The notes under the pieces were generated by a model that worked only from the letters and a program-made list of their open reading frames with translations, ran no database searches and was not told the origin of the DNA. A program made the position numbers and the translations under genes. A DNA stretch of 16,651 nt, taken from Opitutia bacterium. Its GTDB lineage: Bacteria; Verrucomicrobiota; Verrucomicrobiia; Opitutales; UBA953. Shown one piece after another: positions 1-6,982 of the stretch (its first letter is position 1; every line of letters begins with the position of its first letter). The stretch covers positions 1 through 16,651 of the forward strand of contig CANCLQ010000029.1 in assembly GCA_947378845.1 (NCBI GenBank). Direction: 5' to 3'.

Positions 1-693
1 CTAGATTCAAAGGATCTCGTTGGTGTATCCTTCTGGGTTATATCCATGGCATTGGTTGCTGCGACTGCGTTCTTCTTCCTGGAAATCCAACGCGTGTCTC
101 CTAAGTGGAAGACTTCGTTGACGGTTTCTGGTTTAGTGACGCTCGTGGCTGCTACTCACTACTTCTACATGCGTGAAGTATGGGTTGCTACCCAGTCGAC
201 CCCTACGGTTTACCGCTACATCGATTGGCTCATCACTGTGCCTCTCTTGATGGTCGAGTTCTACATCATCCTTTCGGCTGTAACCAACGTTCCAGGTCGC
301 GTTTTCTGGAAATTGATCATCGGTACCCTTGTTATGCTCATCGGTGGTTATGTTGGCGAAGCAGGCATTTACTCCGCTAGCACCTCCTTCATCGTAGGCA
401 TGCTTGGTTGGGCTTACATCATCTACGAAATCTACCTCGGTGAAGCTGGTAAGATCAATGCGAGCTCCGCGACACCTGCTGTACAGTCGGCCTTCAATCT
501 CATGCGCACCATCGTGCTCGTAGGTTGGGCGATCTATCCTCTCGGCTACTTCCTCGGCTACCTCAATGGTGCCCCTGCAGCTGATAGCGCTAAATTGCTT
601 AACGTTGTCTACAATCTCGCAGACTTCGTGAACAAGATCGCTTTCGGTGTAATCATCTGGAAGTGCGCAGTTAGCGAATCCGACAAACGATAA
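1..693 (+). CDS. Proteorhodopsin, light-driven proton pump (5' end cut by window edge)
   Basis: This is a seven-helix retinal-binding inner membrane protein that pumps protons outward in light. The frame is open from base 1, so the ATG at base 46 is internal; 230 residues are visible and the signal region is missing. By comparison with green proteorhodopsin (GPR numbering, from memory of the family) I can place the His75 equivalent (codon 157-159), proton acceptor Asp97 in RYIDW (223-225), spectral-tuning Leu105 (247-249), proton donor Glu108 (256-258), Phe152 (388-390) and the Schiff-base Lys in DFVNK (634-636). Leu at the tuning site predicts green absorption. The Asp/Glu pair fits a proton pump rather than a chloride or sodium pump. 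Codons are strongly biased (ATC, CTC, GGT), unlike the TTA/ATT-rich genes that follow, suggesting high expression or separate origin. It is followed by its own terminator, and the retinal genes lie directly downstream. Confidence 0.97.
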   Translation, partial: LDSKDLVGVSFWVISMALVAATAFFFLEIQRVSPKWKTSLTVSGLVTLVAATHYFYMREVWVATQSTPTVYRYIDWLITVPLLMVEFYIILSAVTNVPGRVFWKLIIGTLVMLIGGYVGEAGIYSASTSFIVGMLGWAYIIYEIYLGEAGKINASSATPAVQSAFNLMRTIVLVGWAIYPLGYFLGYLNGAPAADSAKLLNVVYNLADFVNKIAFGVIIWKCAVSESDKR

Positions 694-708
694 GTTTGTA
701 CGACGAAC

Positions 709-745
709 CGGACAATGAAGTCAGCTGGCTTCATTGTCCGTTTTT
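709..745 (+). terminator. Intrinsic terminator after proteorhodopsin
   Basis: A perfect 12-bp stem (CGGACAATGAAG at 709-720, complement at 729-740) with an 8-nt loop is followed by five T (741-745) and a second T run at 748-752. It should end the proteorhodopsin transcript and separate it from the carotenoid operon. Confidence 0.93.
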
Positions 746-816
746 CGTTTTTAGAAGCCACGGGCGACAGCCCTTGTTGATAGTGTGACGGAAATTCAGT
801 TACCCCTACCTCAACG

Positions 817-1683
817 ATGAATACCCTTATCGAGATCAGCCACCAAGCGGTGGAACGCCTGATGCATGCGTTGGTTCAGGTAGCGATCAAGCCAGAGGAT
901 CAACCCATCCCGGCCACAATTAAGGCGGCCCAATACCACCTCGAAGCGGGTGGACAGCGGGTGCGTGCGAAGCTTGCACTACATGCCTGCCAGGCCCTTG
1001 GAATTAAGTCGGAAGACGCAGTCCGCATCGCAGCGGCGGTCGAATTATTACACAATGCATCATTGGTGCATGACGATTTACAGGACGAAGAGAAAGTCCG
1101 TCGCGGCGTACCTACGGTATGTGCTGCATACGGCAAAGATGTCGCCATTTGTACAGGCGATTTACTTTTATCAGCGGCATACGGTGCACTGGCCGAGGTC
1201 AGTGACCCTACGCTTATCCCCGCACTATTGCGTTGTGTGCATGAGCGCACGACGATGGTGATACAGGGTCAATGTTCCGAACTTTCGGCAAAGGATTGTG
1301 CCATCGCAGATGTCTCGAGCTATGAGAAGATCGTGATTGGTAAGTCGGGCGCTTTATTGAGTCTCCCAATGGAGTTGGCATTTATTGCAGCCCGCAAAAC
1401 GCAGTGGTGTCCACGCATTCAAGAGGCAGCGCATGCCTTCGGTGTGGGCTACCAGATGGTCGACGACTTAGAAGATCTTCGAGAGGATGCGGAGCATCAT
1501 AATTTAAATATCGTCTTGGTATTGGAGGCGGCAGGTAAGTCTGAGGCGAAGGTTTCGGCACGGAAGTACGCTCAACAGTATTTAGAGCAGTCGGTTTCAT
1601 TGGCCGAGAGCCTGCCAAGTAAGTCCGGGGCAATGTTGGTAGAGTTCGCCTTAATTCTGGGCAAACGACTGAAGGCACACTAA
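817..1683 (+). CDS. crtE: Polyprenyl (geranylgeranyl) diphosphate synthase
   Basis: This trans-prenyltransferase condenses isopentenyl diphosphate with allylic diphosphates, most likely giving the C20 precursor of phytoene. The protein has 288 residues. The first aspartate-rich motif DDLQD is at residues 86-90, followed by RRG, and the second, DDLED, is at 216-220. The residues just before the first motif (Ala81, Ser82) are small, which in this family allows longer products than C15. The first motif is the short DDxxD form, without the two-residue insertion common in bacterial CrtE. The region after the second motif is also unusual, lacking the usual GK and G-D-L signature. It is the first gene of the retinal operon, with no visible Shine-Dalgarno sequence before the ATG. 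The crtE role rests mainly on context; a different chain length is possible. Confidence 0.88.
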   Translation: MNTLIEISHQAVERLMHALVQVAIKPEDQPIPATIKAAQYHLEAGGQRVRAKLALHACQALGIKSEDAVRIAAAVELLHNASLVHDDLQDEEKVRRGVPTVCAAYGKDVAICTGDLLLSAAYGALAEVSDPTLIPALLRCVHERTTMVIQGQCSELSAKDCAIADVSSYEKIVIGKSGALLSLPMELAFIAARKTQWCPRIQEAAHAFGVGYQMVDDLEDLREDAEHHNLNIVLVLEAAGKSEAKVSARKYAQQYLEQSVSLAESLPSKSGAMLVEFALILGKRLKAH

Positions 1684-1692
1684 TTACAAGGC

Positions 1693-3162
1693 GTGAAGGC
1701 CGTTGTCATCGGAACAGGTTTCGGAGGAATTGCTGCTGCACTGCGATTGCGTGCGAAAGGTTACGACGTCACCGCGATTGAACGATGTGGGGCGGTGGGT
1801 GGAAGGGCGCAGTTATTTGAACGCGAGGGGTTTCGTCATGACGCGGGACCAACTGTAATCACGGCGCCATTTTTATTCGAAGAACTTTTTGGGTTGTTTG
1901 GAGAAAAACTTTCAGACCATGTGAAGATGGTGCCCGTCAAGCCTTGGTACCGTTTCCGATTTAGCGATGGTTCGACTTTCGACTACGGCGGCACACTCGA
2001 AGAAACGTTAGCAGAGATCAGGAAGATTGAGCCTGAGGATTGCGCAGGGTATTTGGCATTGTTGGCGCATTCTAAGAAAATATATAAAGTCGGCTTTGAA
2101 GAATTATCGGCGCAACCATTTCATCGTTTCTGGACGATGGTCAAGCAGGTGCCAGCATTATTGCGTCTACGAAACTACGAGACCGTTTGGCAAATGGTGT
2201 CGCGTCATTTAAAAAGTCCTAAGCTCCGTCAGGCCTTTTCGATTCAGCCATTACTCGTGGGTGGAAATCCATTTGATACTACCAGCATTTACGGGCTGAT
2301 TCATTATTTAGAACGCGAGCATGGAGTGCATTTTATAATGGGTGGAACGGCGGCCTTAACACAGGCGTTAGCGGATTTGATGGTGCGGCAGGGGATTAAG
2401 CTGCGACTGAATACCACTGTTTCGTCGATTAAGATTAGAGACGGTGTCGCTGTCGGAGTGATTTTAGCGGACGGTTTCGAAATCGCGGCTGATATTGTGG
2501 TATCAAATGCCGACGCTGCACATTTATATCAGAATATGGTGAAGTCGGAGGACCGATCACTGGCTAGCGGGTTGAAACTGAAAGCCGCGCATTATTCGAT
2601 GGGACTGTACGTTCTCTATTTTGGAACGAAGAAGAAGTATCCCGAAGTGGCGCACCATACGATTTGGATGGGCGAGCGTTATCAGGAATTATTGGAGGAT
2701 ATTTTCCATCGCAAGGTTCTGGCGGATGATTTTTCGTTATACTTACATCGTCCGACCGCCACCGATCCTAGTTTTGCACCGGCGGGATGCGATAGCTTTT
2801 ATGTATTATGTCCGGTGCCAAATCTGCAGGCAGGAATTGATTGGGCGGAGGCTGAGCCTAAATTACGGGCGCGGATTATTAAGGCGCTGGATGAGACCAT
2901 GCTACCAGGTCTGAAGGAAAATATTACAGCGGACTTCGCAATGACTCCCGAGGACTTTAAACATAATTATCAAAGCATGCATGGGGCGGGCTTTTCGATT
3001 GCGCCGCTGTTTAGACAATCGGCGTGGTTCCGTTTTCACAACAAAGCGGAAGGAATTAAGAATTTATATTTAGTTGGGGCTGGAACGCACCCTGGCGCTG
3101 GGATGCCAGGTGTATTGTGTTCTGCCAAAGTAATCGACGCCTTAATCCCTCAAGCCTCATGA
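1693..3162 (+). CDS. crtI: Phytoene desaturase (lycopene-forming)
   Basis: This FAD-dependent desaturase converts phytoene to lycopene at the membrane. The protein has 489 residues, the usual CrtI length. The N-terminal dinucleotide-binding motif GTGFGGIAAALRL lies within the first 20 residues, followed by the GGRAQ and DAGPT segments typical of the family. The C-terminal carotenoid/FAD motif GAGTHPGAGMPGV is near residues 462-474. The start is a GTG nine bases after the crtE stop; it is chosen because the FAD motif begins only a few residues in. The stop overlaps the next start in an ATGA arrangement, implying translational coupling to phytoene synthase. The related carotenoid-ketolase/isomerase fold is an alternative, but context makes CrtI very likely. 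Confidence 0.95.
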   Translation: MKAVVIGTGFGGIAAALRLRAKGYDVTAIERCGAVGGRAQLFEREGFRHDAGPTVITAPFLFEELFGLFGEKLSDHVKMVPVKPWYRFRFSDGSTFDYGGTLEETLAEIRKIEPEDCAGYLALLAHSKKIYKVGFEELSAQPFHRFWTMVKQVPALLRLRNYETVWQMVSRHLKSPKLRQAFSIQPLLVGGNPFDTTSIYGLIHYLEREHGVHFIMGGTAALTQALADLMVRQGIKLRLNTTVSSIKIRDGVAVGVILADGFEIAADIVVSNADAAHLYQNMVKSEDRSLASGLKLKAAHYSMGLYVLYFGTKKKYPEVAHHTIWMGERYQELLEDIFHRKVLADDFSLYLHRPTATDPSFAPAGCDSFYVLCPVPNLQAGIDWAEAEPKLRARIIKALDETMLPGLKENITADFAMTPEDFKHNYQSMHGAGFSIAPLFRQSAWFRFHNKAEGIKNLYLVGAGTHPGAGMPGVLCSAKVIDALIPQAS

Positions 3163-4097
3163 GCACGCATTCAGGTGAACTTCTCCGCCGAGCTGAGGAA
3201 ATCTTAGCGAAGAAAGGAAAGACCTTTCACTGGGCTAAGCGTTTGTTGAATCCTAAGCACGGTGACCGAGCCACGCGGCTTTATGCATTCTGTCGGTACT
3301 TAGATGATTTAGCGGACGAAGCATCGTCGAAAGAGCAGGCACGGGCTCAACTCATGGAGGTCAGTCGAGCACTGCAGACGGGGCAGACCAGTGATCCAGT
3401 GATTGCGGATGCGTTGCAGCTGATGAGTGACTGTCGAATTGAACCAAGGATTCCGCAGGAATTGATTAACGGTCTATTAACCGATCTCGATGAAGTGGAA
3501 TTAAAGACTGTGGATGAATTATTGCGTTACTGTTACCGCGTCGCTGGTACGGTCGGCTTAATGATGAGTGACGTTTTGGATGTCACTGACCCAGCGGCAT
3601 CGGCCTTCGCGATTGATTTAGGCGTTGGCATGCAGCTCACGAATATTTGTCGCGATATCAAAGAAGACGCGCAGATGGGGCGGCGCTATTTACCGTCAGA
3701 AATCATTGGGAGGGTTACGATGGAGGACTTAATTAATCCATCGGAGGTGCAGCAGAAGAGACTAAGGGTGGGGGTGGAGTATCTGCTCAATTTAGCTAAT
3801 GAATATTATTCGAGCGGTGAGAGTGGTTTACCTTTTTTACCATTGCGGGCACGGCACGGCATTTTGATTGCGGCGAAGGTGTATCGTGCGATTGGACTCA
3901 AGTTACAGGAACGTAATTTTAATTATTGGGAAGAACGTGCAGTGATATCTAAAGGAAGAAAGGTGCGGATTACATTGGCGGCGCTGGCTGGAAGTTTCGC
4001 TGGCACAGGATTTTGGCGGAAACCATTGCGGCATCGTCCCGAACTACATCGGGCGCTGAAGGGTTTACCCAGAGTGGATTCTCAATATGGCACCTGA
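3159..4097 (+). CDS. crtB: 15-cis-phytoene synthase
   Basis: The enzyme joins two geranylgeranyl diphosphates head to head into phytoene. The chosen ATG at 3159 overlaps the crtI stop (ATGA) and gives 312 residues, the normal length; an upstream in-frame ATG at 3117 lies inside crtI and is less likely. Family motifs are visible: YAFCRYLDDLADE (first Asp-rich site, about residues 43-55) and NICRDIKEDAQMGRRYLP (second site, about 164-181). The aspartates that bind Mg and diphosphate are intact. The 3' end overlaps crtY by 11 bases, so the gene is part of a tightly packed polycistron. Confidence 0.96.
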   Translation: MSTHSGELLRRAEEILAKKGKTFHWAKRLLNPKHGDRATRLYAFCRYLDDLADEASSKEQARAQLMEVSRALQTGQTSDPVIADALQLMSDCRIEPRIPQELINGLLTDLDEVELKTVDELLRYCYRVAGTVGLMMSDVLDVTDPAASAFAIDLGVGMQLTNICRDIKEDAQMGRRYLPSEIIGRVTMEDLINPSEVQQKRLRVGVEYLLNLANEYYSSGESGLPFLPLRARHGILIAAKVYRAIGLKLQERNFNYWEERAVISKGRKVRITLAALAGSFAGTGFWRKPLRHRPELHRALKGLPRVDSQYGT

Positions 4098-5229
4098 TTT
4101 TGATATTATCATTCTCGGTGGTGGTTGTGCCGGATTGAGTTTGGGTATGCGCTTAGCGAAGTTGGGTCGCGACTGTCCGCGCGTCGCAATCATCGAGAAG
4201 CGTGCGCAATATGTTTCTGATCGCACGTGGAGTTATTGGGCAAGTAAGTCGGCCCAATTAAAGCATTTAGCCAGAGCTGAGTGGAAGAAGGTCGCTATCA
4301 AAGGTGCGGGAAAGAATCTCAGCATTGATTGTGCCGACGTTCCTTATCAGGCCATTGATTCCGCAACTTTCTACGATGCAGCCGTGGCAGAGGTTTCAGG
4401 TAATGATAATATTTCGTTCTATCGTGGAGAGGATATTAAGTCGTTGCGTAAGAAGGGTGAATTATGGGAAGTGGAATTGAGGGATGGGACGGTGAGCGGT
4501 CGGCAAGTTATAGACACGAGGCCGGCGTTAGATTCGGAACGTGCGGTGCCGCTCATGTGGCAATCGTTCAGCGGCGTTGAGGTAGAGTGTGCCGAGAATA
4601 CTTTCGATGTCGGCGTTGCGACGTTGATGGACTTTATCAACGGACCAGAAGGTCAGGTGACGTTTTTATATTTACTTCCGTATAGTCGCACCCGGGCGTT
4701 AATTGAGATCACTGTTTTCGGTCGCGATTCACGAAACGAGGGTGATCTCGCATCCATTCTACATGAGTGGGTGAAGAAAATTACTGGTTCGGCCACAGTG
4801 AAAATTAATTATCGTGAGCACTATGCAATTCCGATGGGGCTGCCACAGATAGAGCAATCGAAGGATGCATCCTATGTACGGGCTGGGATTGAAGCGGGAG
4901 GGGCGCGTGCCTCGACTGGCTATGTCTTTCAGCGTATTCAGAGATGGGCGGCGGAATCGAGCGAACGAGTGAGACGCAGGCAACCTGTGCGGGGTCATAA
5001 TGCTGACCCGTGGGTCATGAGAAAGATGGACCAACTATTTTTACGGGTGCTATTACGAAATCCTGAGCGTGGTTCTGAACTCTTTGTGCGTCTATTTGCG
5101 ATGCGCGATCCGCGGTCCGTGATACGTTTTATGCATGACGAAGCGACGCTTTTGGATTATCTGAAAATTATGTGTGCCTTACCCCACAGTTTATTTTTAG
5201 CAGAATTAGTCAGAGGGCTTTTTCGATGA
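4087..5229 (+). CDS. crtY: Lycopene beta-cyclase (CrtY type)
   Basis: This flavoprotein cyclises both ends of lycopene to give beta-carotene. The protein has 380 residues, as expected for CrtY. It begins with the dinucleotide-binding motif IIILGGGCAGLSL (residues 6-18). Other family landmarks are RTWSYW (about 46-51), LLPYSRTRALIEITVF in the middle, AGGARASTGYVFQRIQ (about 277-292) and MDQLFLRVLLRNPE near residue 320. The start lies within the last 11 bases of crtB. The stop overlaps the blh start (ATGA), coupling the last two steps of retinal synthesis. It is of the CrtY type, not the heterodimeric CrtYcd type. Confidence 0.94.
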   Translation: MAPDFDIIILGGGCAGLSLGMRLAKLGRDCPRVAIIEKRAQYVSDRTWSYWASKSAQLKHLARAEWKKVAIKGAGKNLSIDCADVPYQAIDSATFYDAAVAEVSGNDNISFYRGEDIKSLRKKGELWEVELRDGTVSGRQVIDTRPALDSERAVPLMWQSFSGVEVECAENTFDVGVATLMDFINGPEGQVTFLYLLPYSRTRALIEITVFGRDSRNEGDLASILHEWVKKITGSATVKINYREHYAIPMGLPQIEQSKDASYVRAGIEAGGARASTGYVFQRIQRWAAESSERVRRRQPVRGHNADPWVMRKMDQLFLRVLLRNPERGSELFVRLFAMRDPRSVIRFMHDEATLLDYLKIMCALPHSLFLAELVRGLFR

Positions 5230-6104
5230 ACTTAATTCGTCTTCAAGGCATACTCTTTGGGTTAATTGCCTTGTTGTGTATTTTGGGTTCGGCATTTTTG
5301 CCGGCCTTGGACAAGCAGACTGAACTGATATTTGTGGCGTCATTAATTGTGGTGCTTGGCGTGCCACACGGGGCCTTGGATACGGTGTTTGCGAGAGAGT
5401 TATATGGCGTGAGCTCGCTGATGGCCTGGTTGCGTTTTTCGGTAATTTATTTGCTCATGGTGGCTGCGGTTGTCGCCTTATGGTATGCGGCGCCCATGTT
5501 ATTCCTGATTGGGTTTCTGGGTATCTCTATTGCGCACTTCTCCGGAGATCCAGACGGCGAGGTACCATGGTTGGTTCGTATTATTTATGGTGGCGCGATT
5601 ATTTTCATTCCGCTGATTCGCCATACTACCGAAATCTCTGATTTGTTCAGCCTGCTGGTGGGTGCGTCTGCCGCCCAAATTCTCATGCCGTATATGGCTT
5701 ACCTTGCGGTGCCATGGCTCTTGAGTCTATCAGCCGTGATCCTCTATCTGCTTTGGAATCGTTCGCACATGAGTTTCGAATTCATGTGCTTGGCTTTGTT
5801 GGCATACTTTGCCTCACCATTAATTTCTTTCACGGTATTTTTCTGTGCGATGCACAGCGCACGACATATTATTCGGACGGCGAATTATGCGAAGCATTCG
5901 ACGCCCAAGCTTTTATGGGTGGCGACGTTGTTGCCAATGTTGGGAGTCGTAATTTTATCGGTTGTGGCTTGGGCTTTATTGAAAGATAGCACGATAGACA
6001 GTCGAGTGGTGCAGATAATATTTGTCGGTCTCGCAGCTTTAACCGTTCCGCATATGGCCTTGGTAGAGCAGGTGAGGGTGAAGGGGTGGATAAGTCGCGG
6101 CTGA
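5226..6104 (+). CDS. blh: Beta-carotene 15,15'-dioxygenase, Brp/Blh family (retinal-forming)
   Basis: This integral membrane enzyme splits beta-carotene into two retinal molecules. The chosen ATG at 5226 overlaps the crtY stop and gives 292 residues; an upstream in-frame ATG at 5172 lies inside crtY. A GAGG sequence at 5213-5216 sits nine bases before the ATG. The protein is very hydrophobic, with several membrane segments. Conserved histidines that bind iron in this family are present in GVPHGALD (His48), IAHFSGD (His104) and MHSARHI (His220, His224), plus VPHMA (His286). It completes the operon and supplies the chromophore for the adjacent rhodopsin. No terminator with a clear T run follows; a degenerate repeat occupies the intergenic space. 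Confidence 0.94.
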   Translation: MNLIRLQGILFGLIALLCILGSAFLPALDKQTELIFVASLIVVLGVPHGALDTVFARELYGVSSLMAWLRFSVIYLLMVAAVVALWYAAPMLFLIGFLGISIAHFSGDPDGEVPWLVRIIYGGAIIFIPLIRHTTEISDLFSLLVGASAAQILMPYMAYLAVPWLLSLSAVILYLLWNRSHMSFEFMCLALLAYFASPLISFTVFFCAMHSARHIIRTANYAKHSTPKLLWVATLLPMLGVVILSVVAWALLKDSTIDSRVVQIIFVGLAALTVPHMALVEQVRVKGWISRG

Positions 6105-6148
6105 TGTCCGCGAGGGGTATGTGAGCAGGTGGGCACGGTGACAAGAGG

Positions 6149-6201
6149 CGGATGGCACCGATCCTCGTCCCTACCTGGGCATCACGCAGTGCTGCTCTAC
6201 C
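6149..6201. repeat. Degenerate dyad repeat between blh and lpxA
   Basis: Two adjacent imperfect hairpin units end in CCCTACC (6149-6175) and CTCTACC (6177-6201). They match the clearer copies at 8375-8628 and 14636-14702, for example GGGCATCAC-GCA-GTGCTGCTC. The second unit ends three bases from the lpxA stop codon. It lies between convergent genes, so the hairpins might help end transcription. Confidence 0.6.
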
Positions 6202-6204
6202 TAA

Positions 6205-6975
6205 TTACGCGAGGCCGCGTTTAGTGGCTTGGGCGAAGGCAATAAAGGAATCGACGATGCGATTCTTGCCTTCCGCTTTAGCTTTTTCGATCGCTTGTGA
6301 AGTGTTTAATCCGTCGCGATAGAAAAGTTTATACATATTTTTCGCCGCGGTGATTTCGTCGGGCGAAAATCCTGCGCGTGTGATGCCGACTGTATTGACC
6401 ATTTTGGTTTCGGCGGGATTGCCATCGGCAATCATGTAAGGAGGGACGTCTTGCACGCACTTCGAGCAAGCCGCGAGCATAGCGTAATCGCCGATGCGAC
6501 AGAATTGATGGATGCCTGCATTCCAAGCGATGTTCACGTGATCGCCGACATGTACGTGTCCGGCGACGGCCGAGTGGCTGGAGATGACGACGTGATTACC
6601 GATCACGCAATCGTGAGCGATGTGCGAGTAGGCGAGCAGAACATTATCATCACCGAGAATAGTCCATTCGCCTTCTTGGGTGCCGGAGTGAACGCTGACG
6701 TATTCACGGAAAACATTACGGGCACCGATGCGCAGTCCAGGTTTACCGGGACGAGCTTTGAGATCCTGGGTGCGACCGCCAATCAGTGCGTAGGGAAACA
6801 CTTCGCAATTGGGTCCGAGCTCGGTGAGTCCTTCGACGGTGGCGTGATGATGGATGGTGCAACCTTCGCCGAGTGTGACATCGGCACCAATGAACGCGTA
6901 GGCGCCGATGGTGACGCCTTTGGCGAGTTTGGCGCCATCTTCAATAATGGCGGTAGGGTGAATTGCAGGAGCCAT
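6205..6975 (-). CDS. lpxA: Acyl-ACP:UDP-N-acetylglucosamine O-acyltransferase
   Basis: LpxA carries out the first step of lipid A synthesis, moving a 3-hydroxyacyl chain from ACP onto UDP-GlcNAc in the cytoplasm. The start at 6975 gives 256 residues (usual about 260) beginning MAPAIHPTAII; longer reading from 7047 would overlap the upstream gene and adds no conserved sequence. The N-terminal two thirds show the isoleucine-rich hexapeptide repeats of a left-handed beta-helix. HIAHDC holds His118 and His121, matching E. coli His122 and the catalytic His125. The C-terminal helical part (FSPDEI to the end) is intact. It lies seven bases downstream of lpxC-fabZ and is surely cotranscribed. Confidence 0.96.
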   Translation of the reverse strand: MAPAIHPTAIIEDGAKLAKGVTIGAYAFIGADVTLGEGCTIHHHATVEGLTELGPNCEVFPYALIGGRTQDLKARPGKPGLRIGARNVFREYVSVHSGTQEGEWTILGDDNVLLAYSHIAHDCVIGNHVVISSHSAVAGHVHVGDHVNIAWNAGIHQFCRIGDYAMLAACSKCVQDVPPYMIADGNPAETKMVNTVGITRAGFSPDEITAAKNMYKLFYRDGLNTSQAIEKAKAEGKNRIVDSFIAFAQATKRGLA

Positions 6976-6982
6976 CCGAAAA

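Noticed and set aside
46..693. Proteorhodopsin starting at the ATG at base 46
   Set aside because: The frame is open to base 1 and the 15 upstream codons (ending GVSFWVIS) match the family, so that ATG is internal.
777..805. Sigma-70 promoter for the crt operon based on TTGATA
   Set aside because: The expected -10 position reads TTACCC; no credible match.
750..812. Another copy of the dyad repeat before crtE
   Set aside because: Only the CCCCTACC tail (803-810) and a short GGGCGACAGCCC dyad are present; too little to call a unit.
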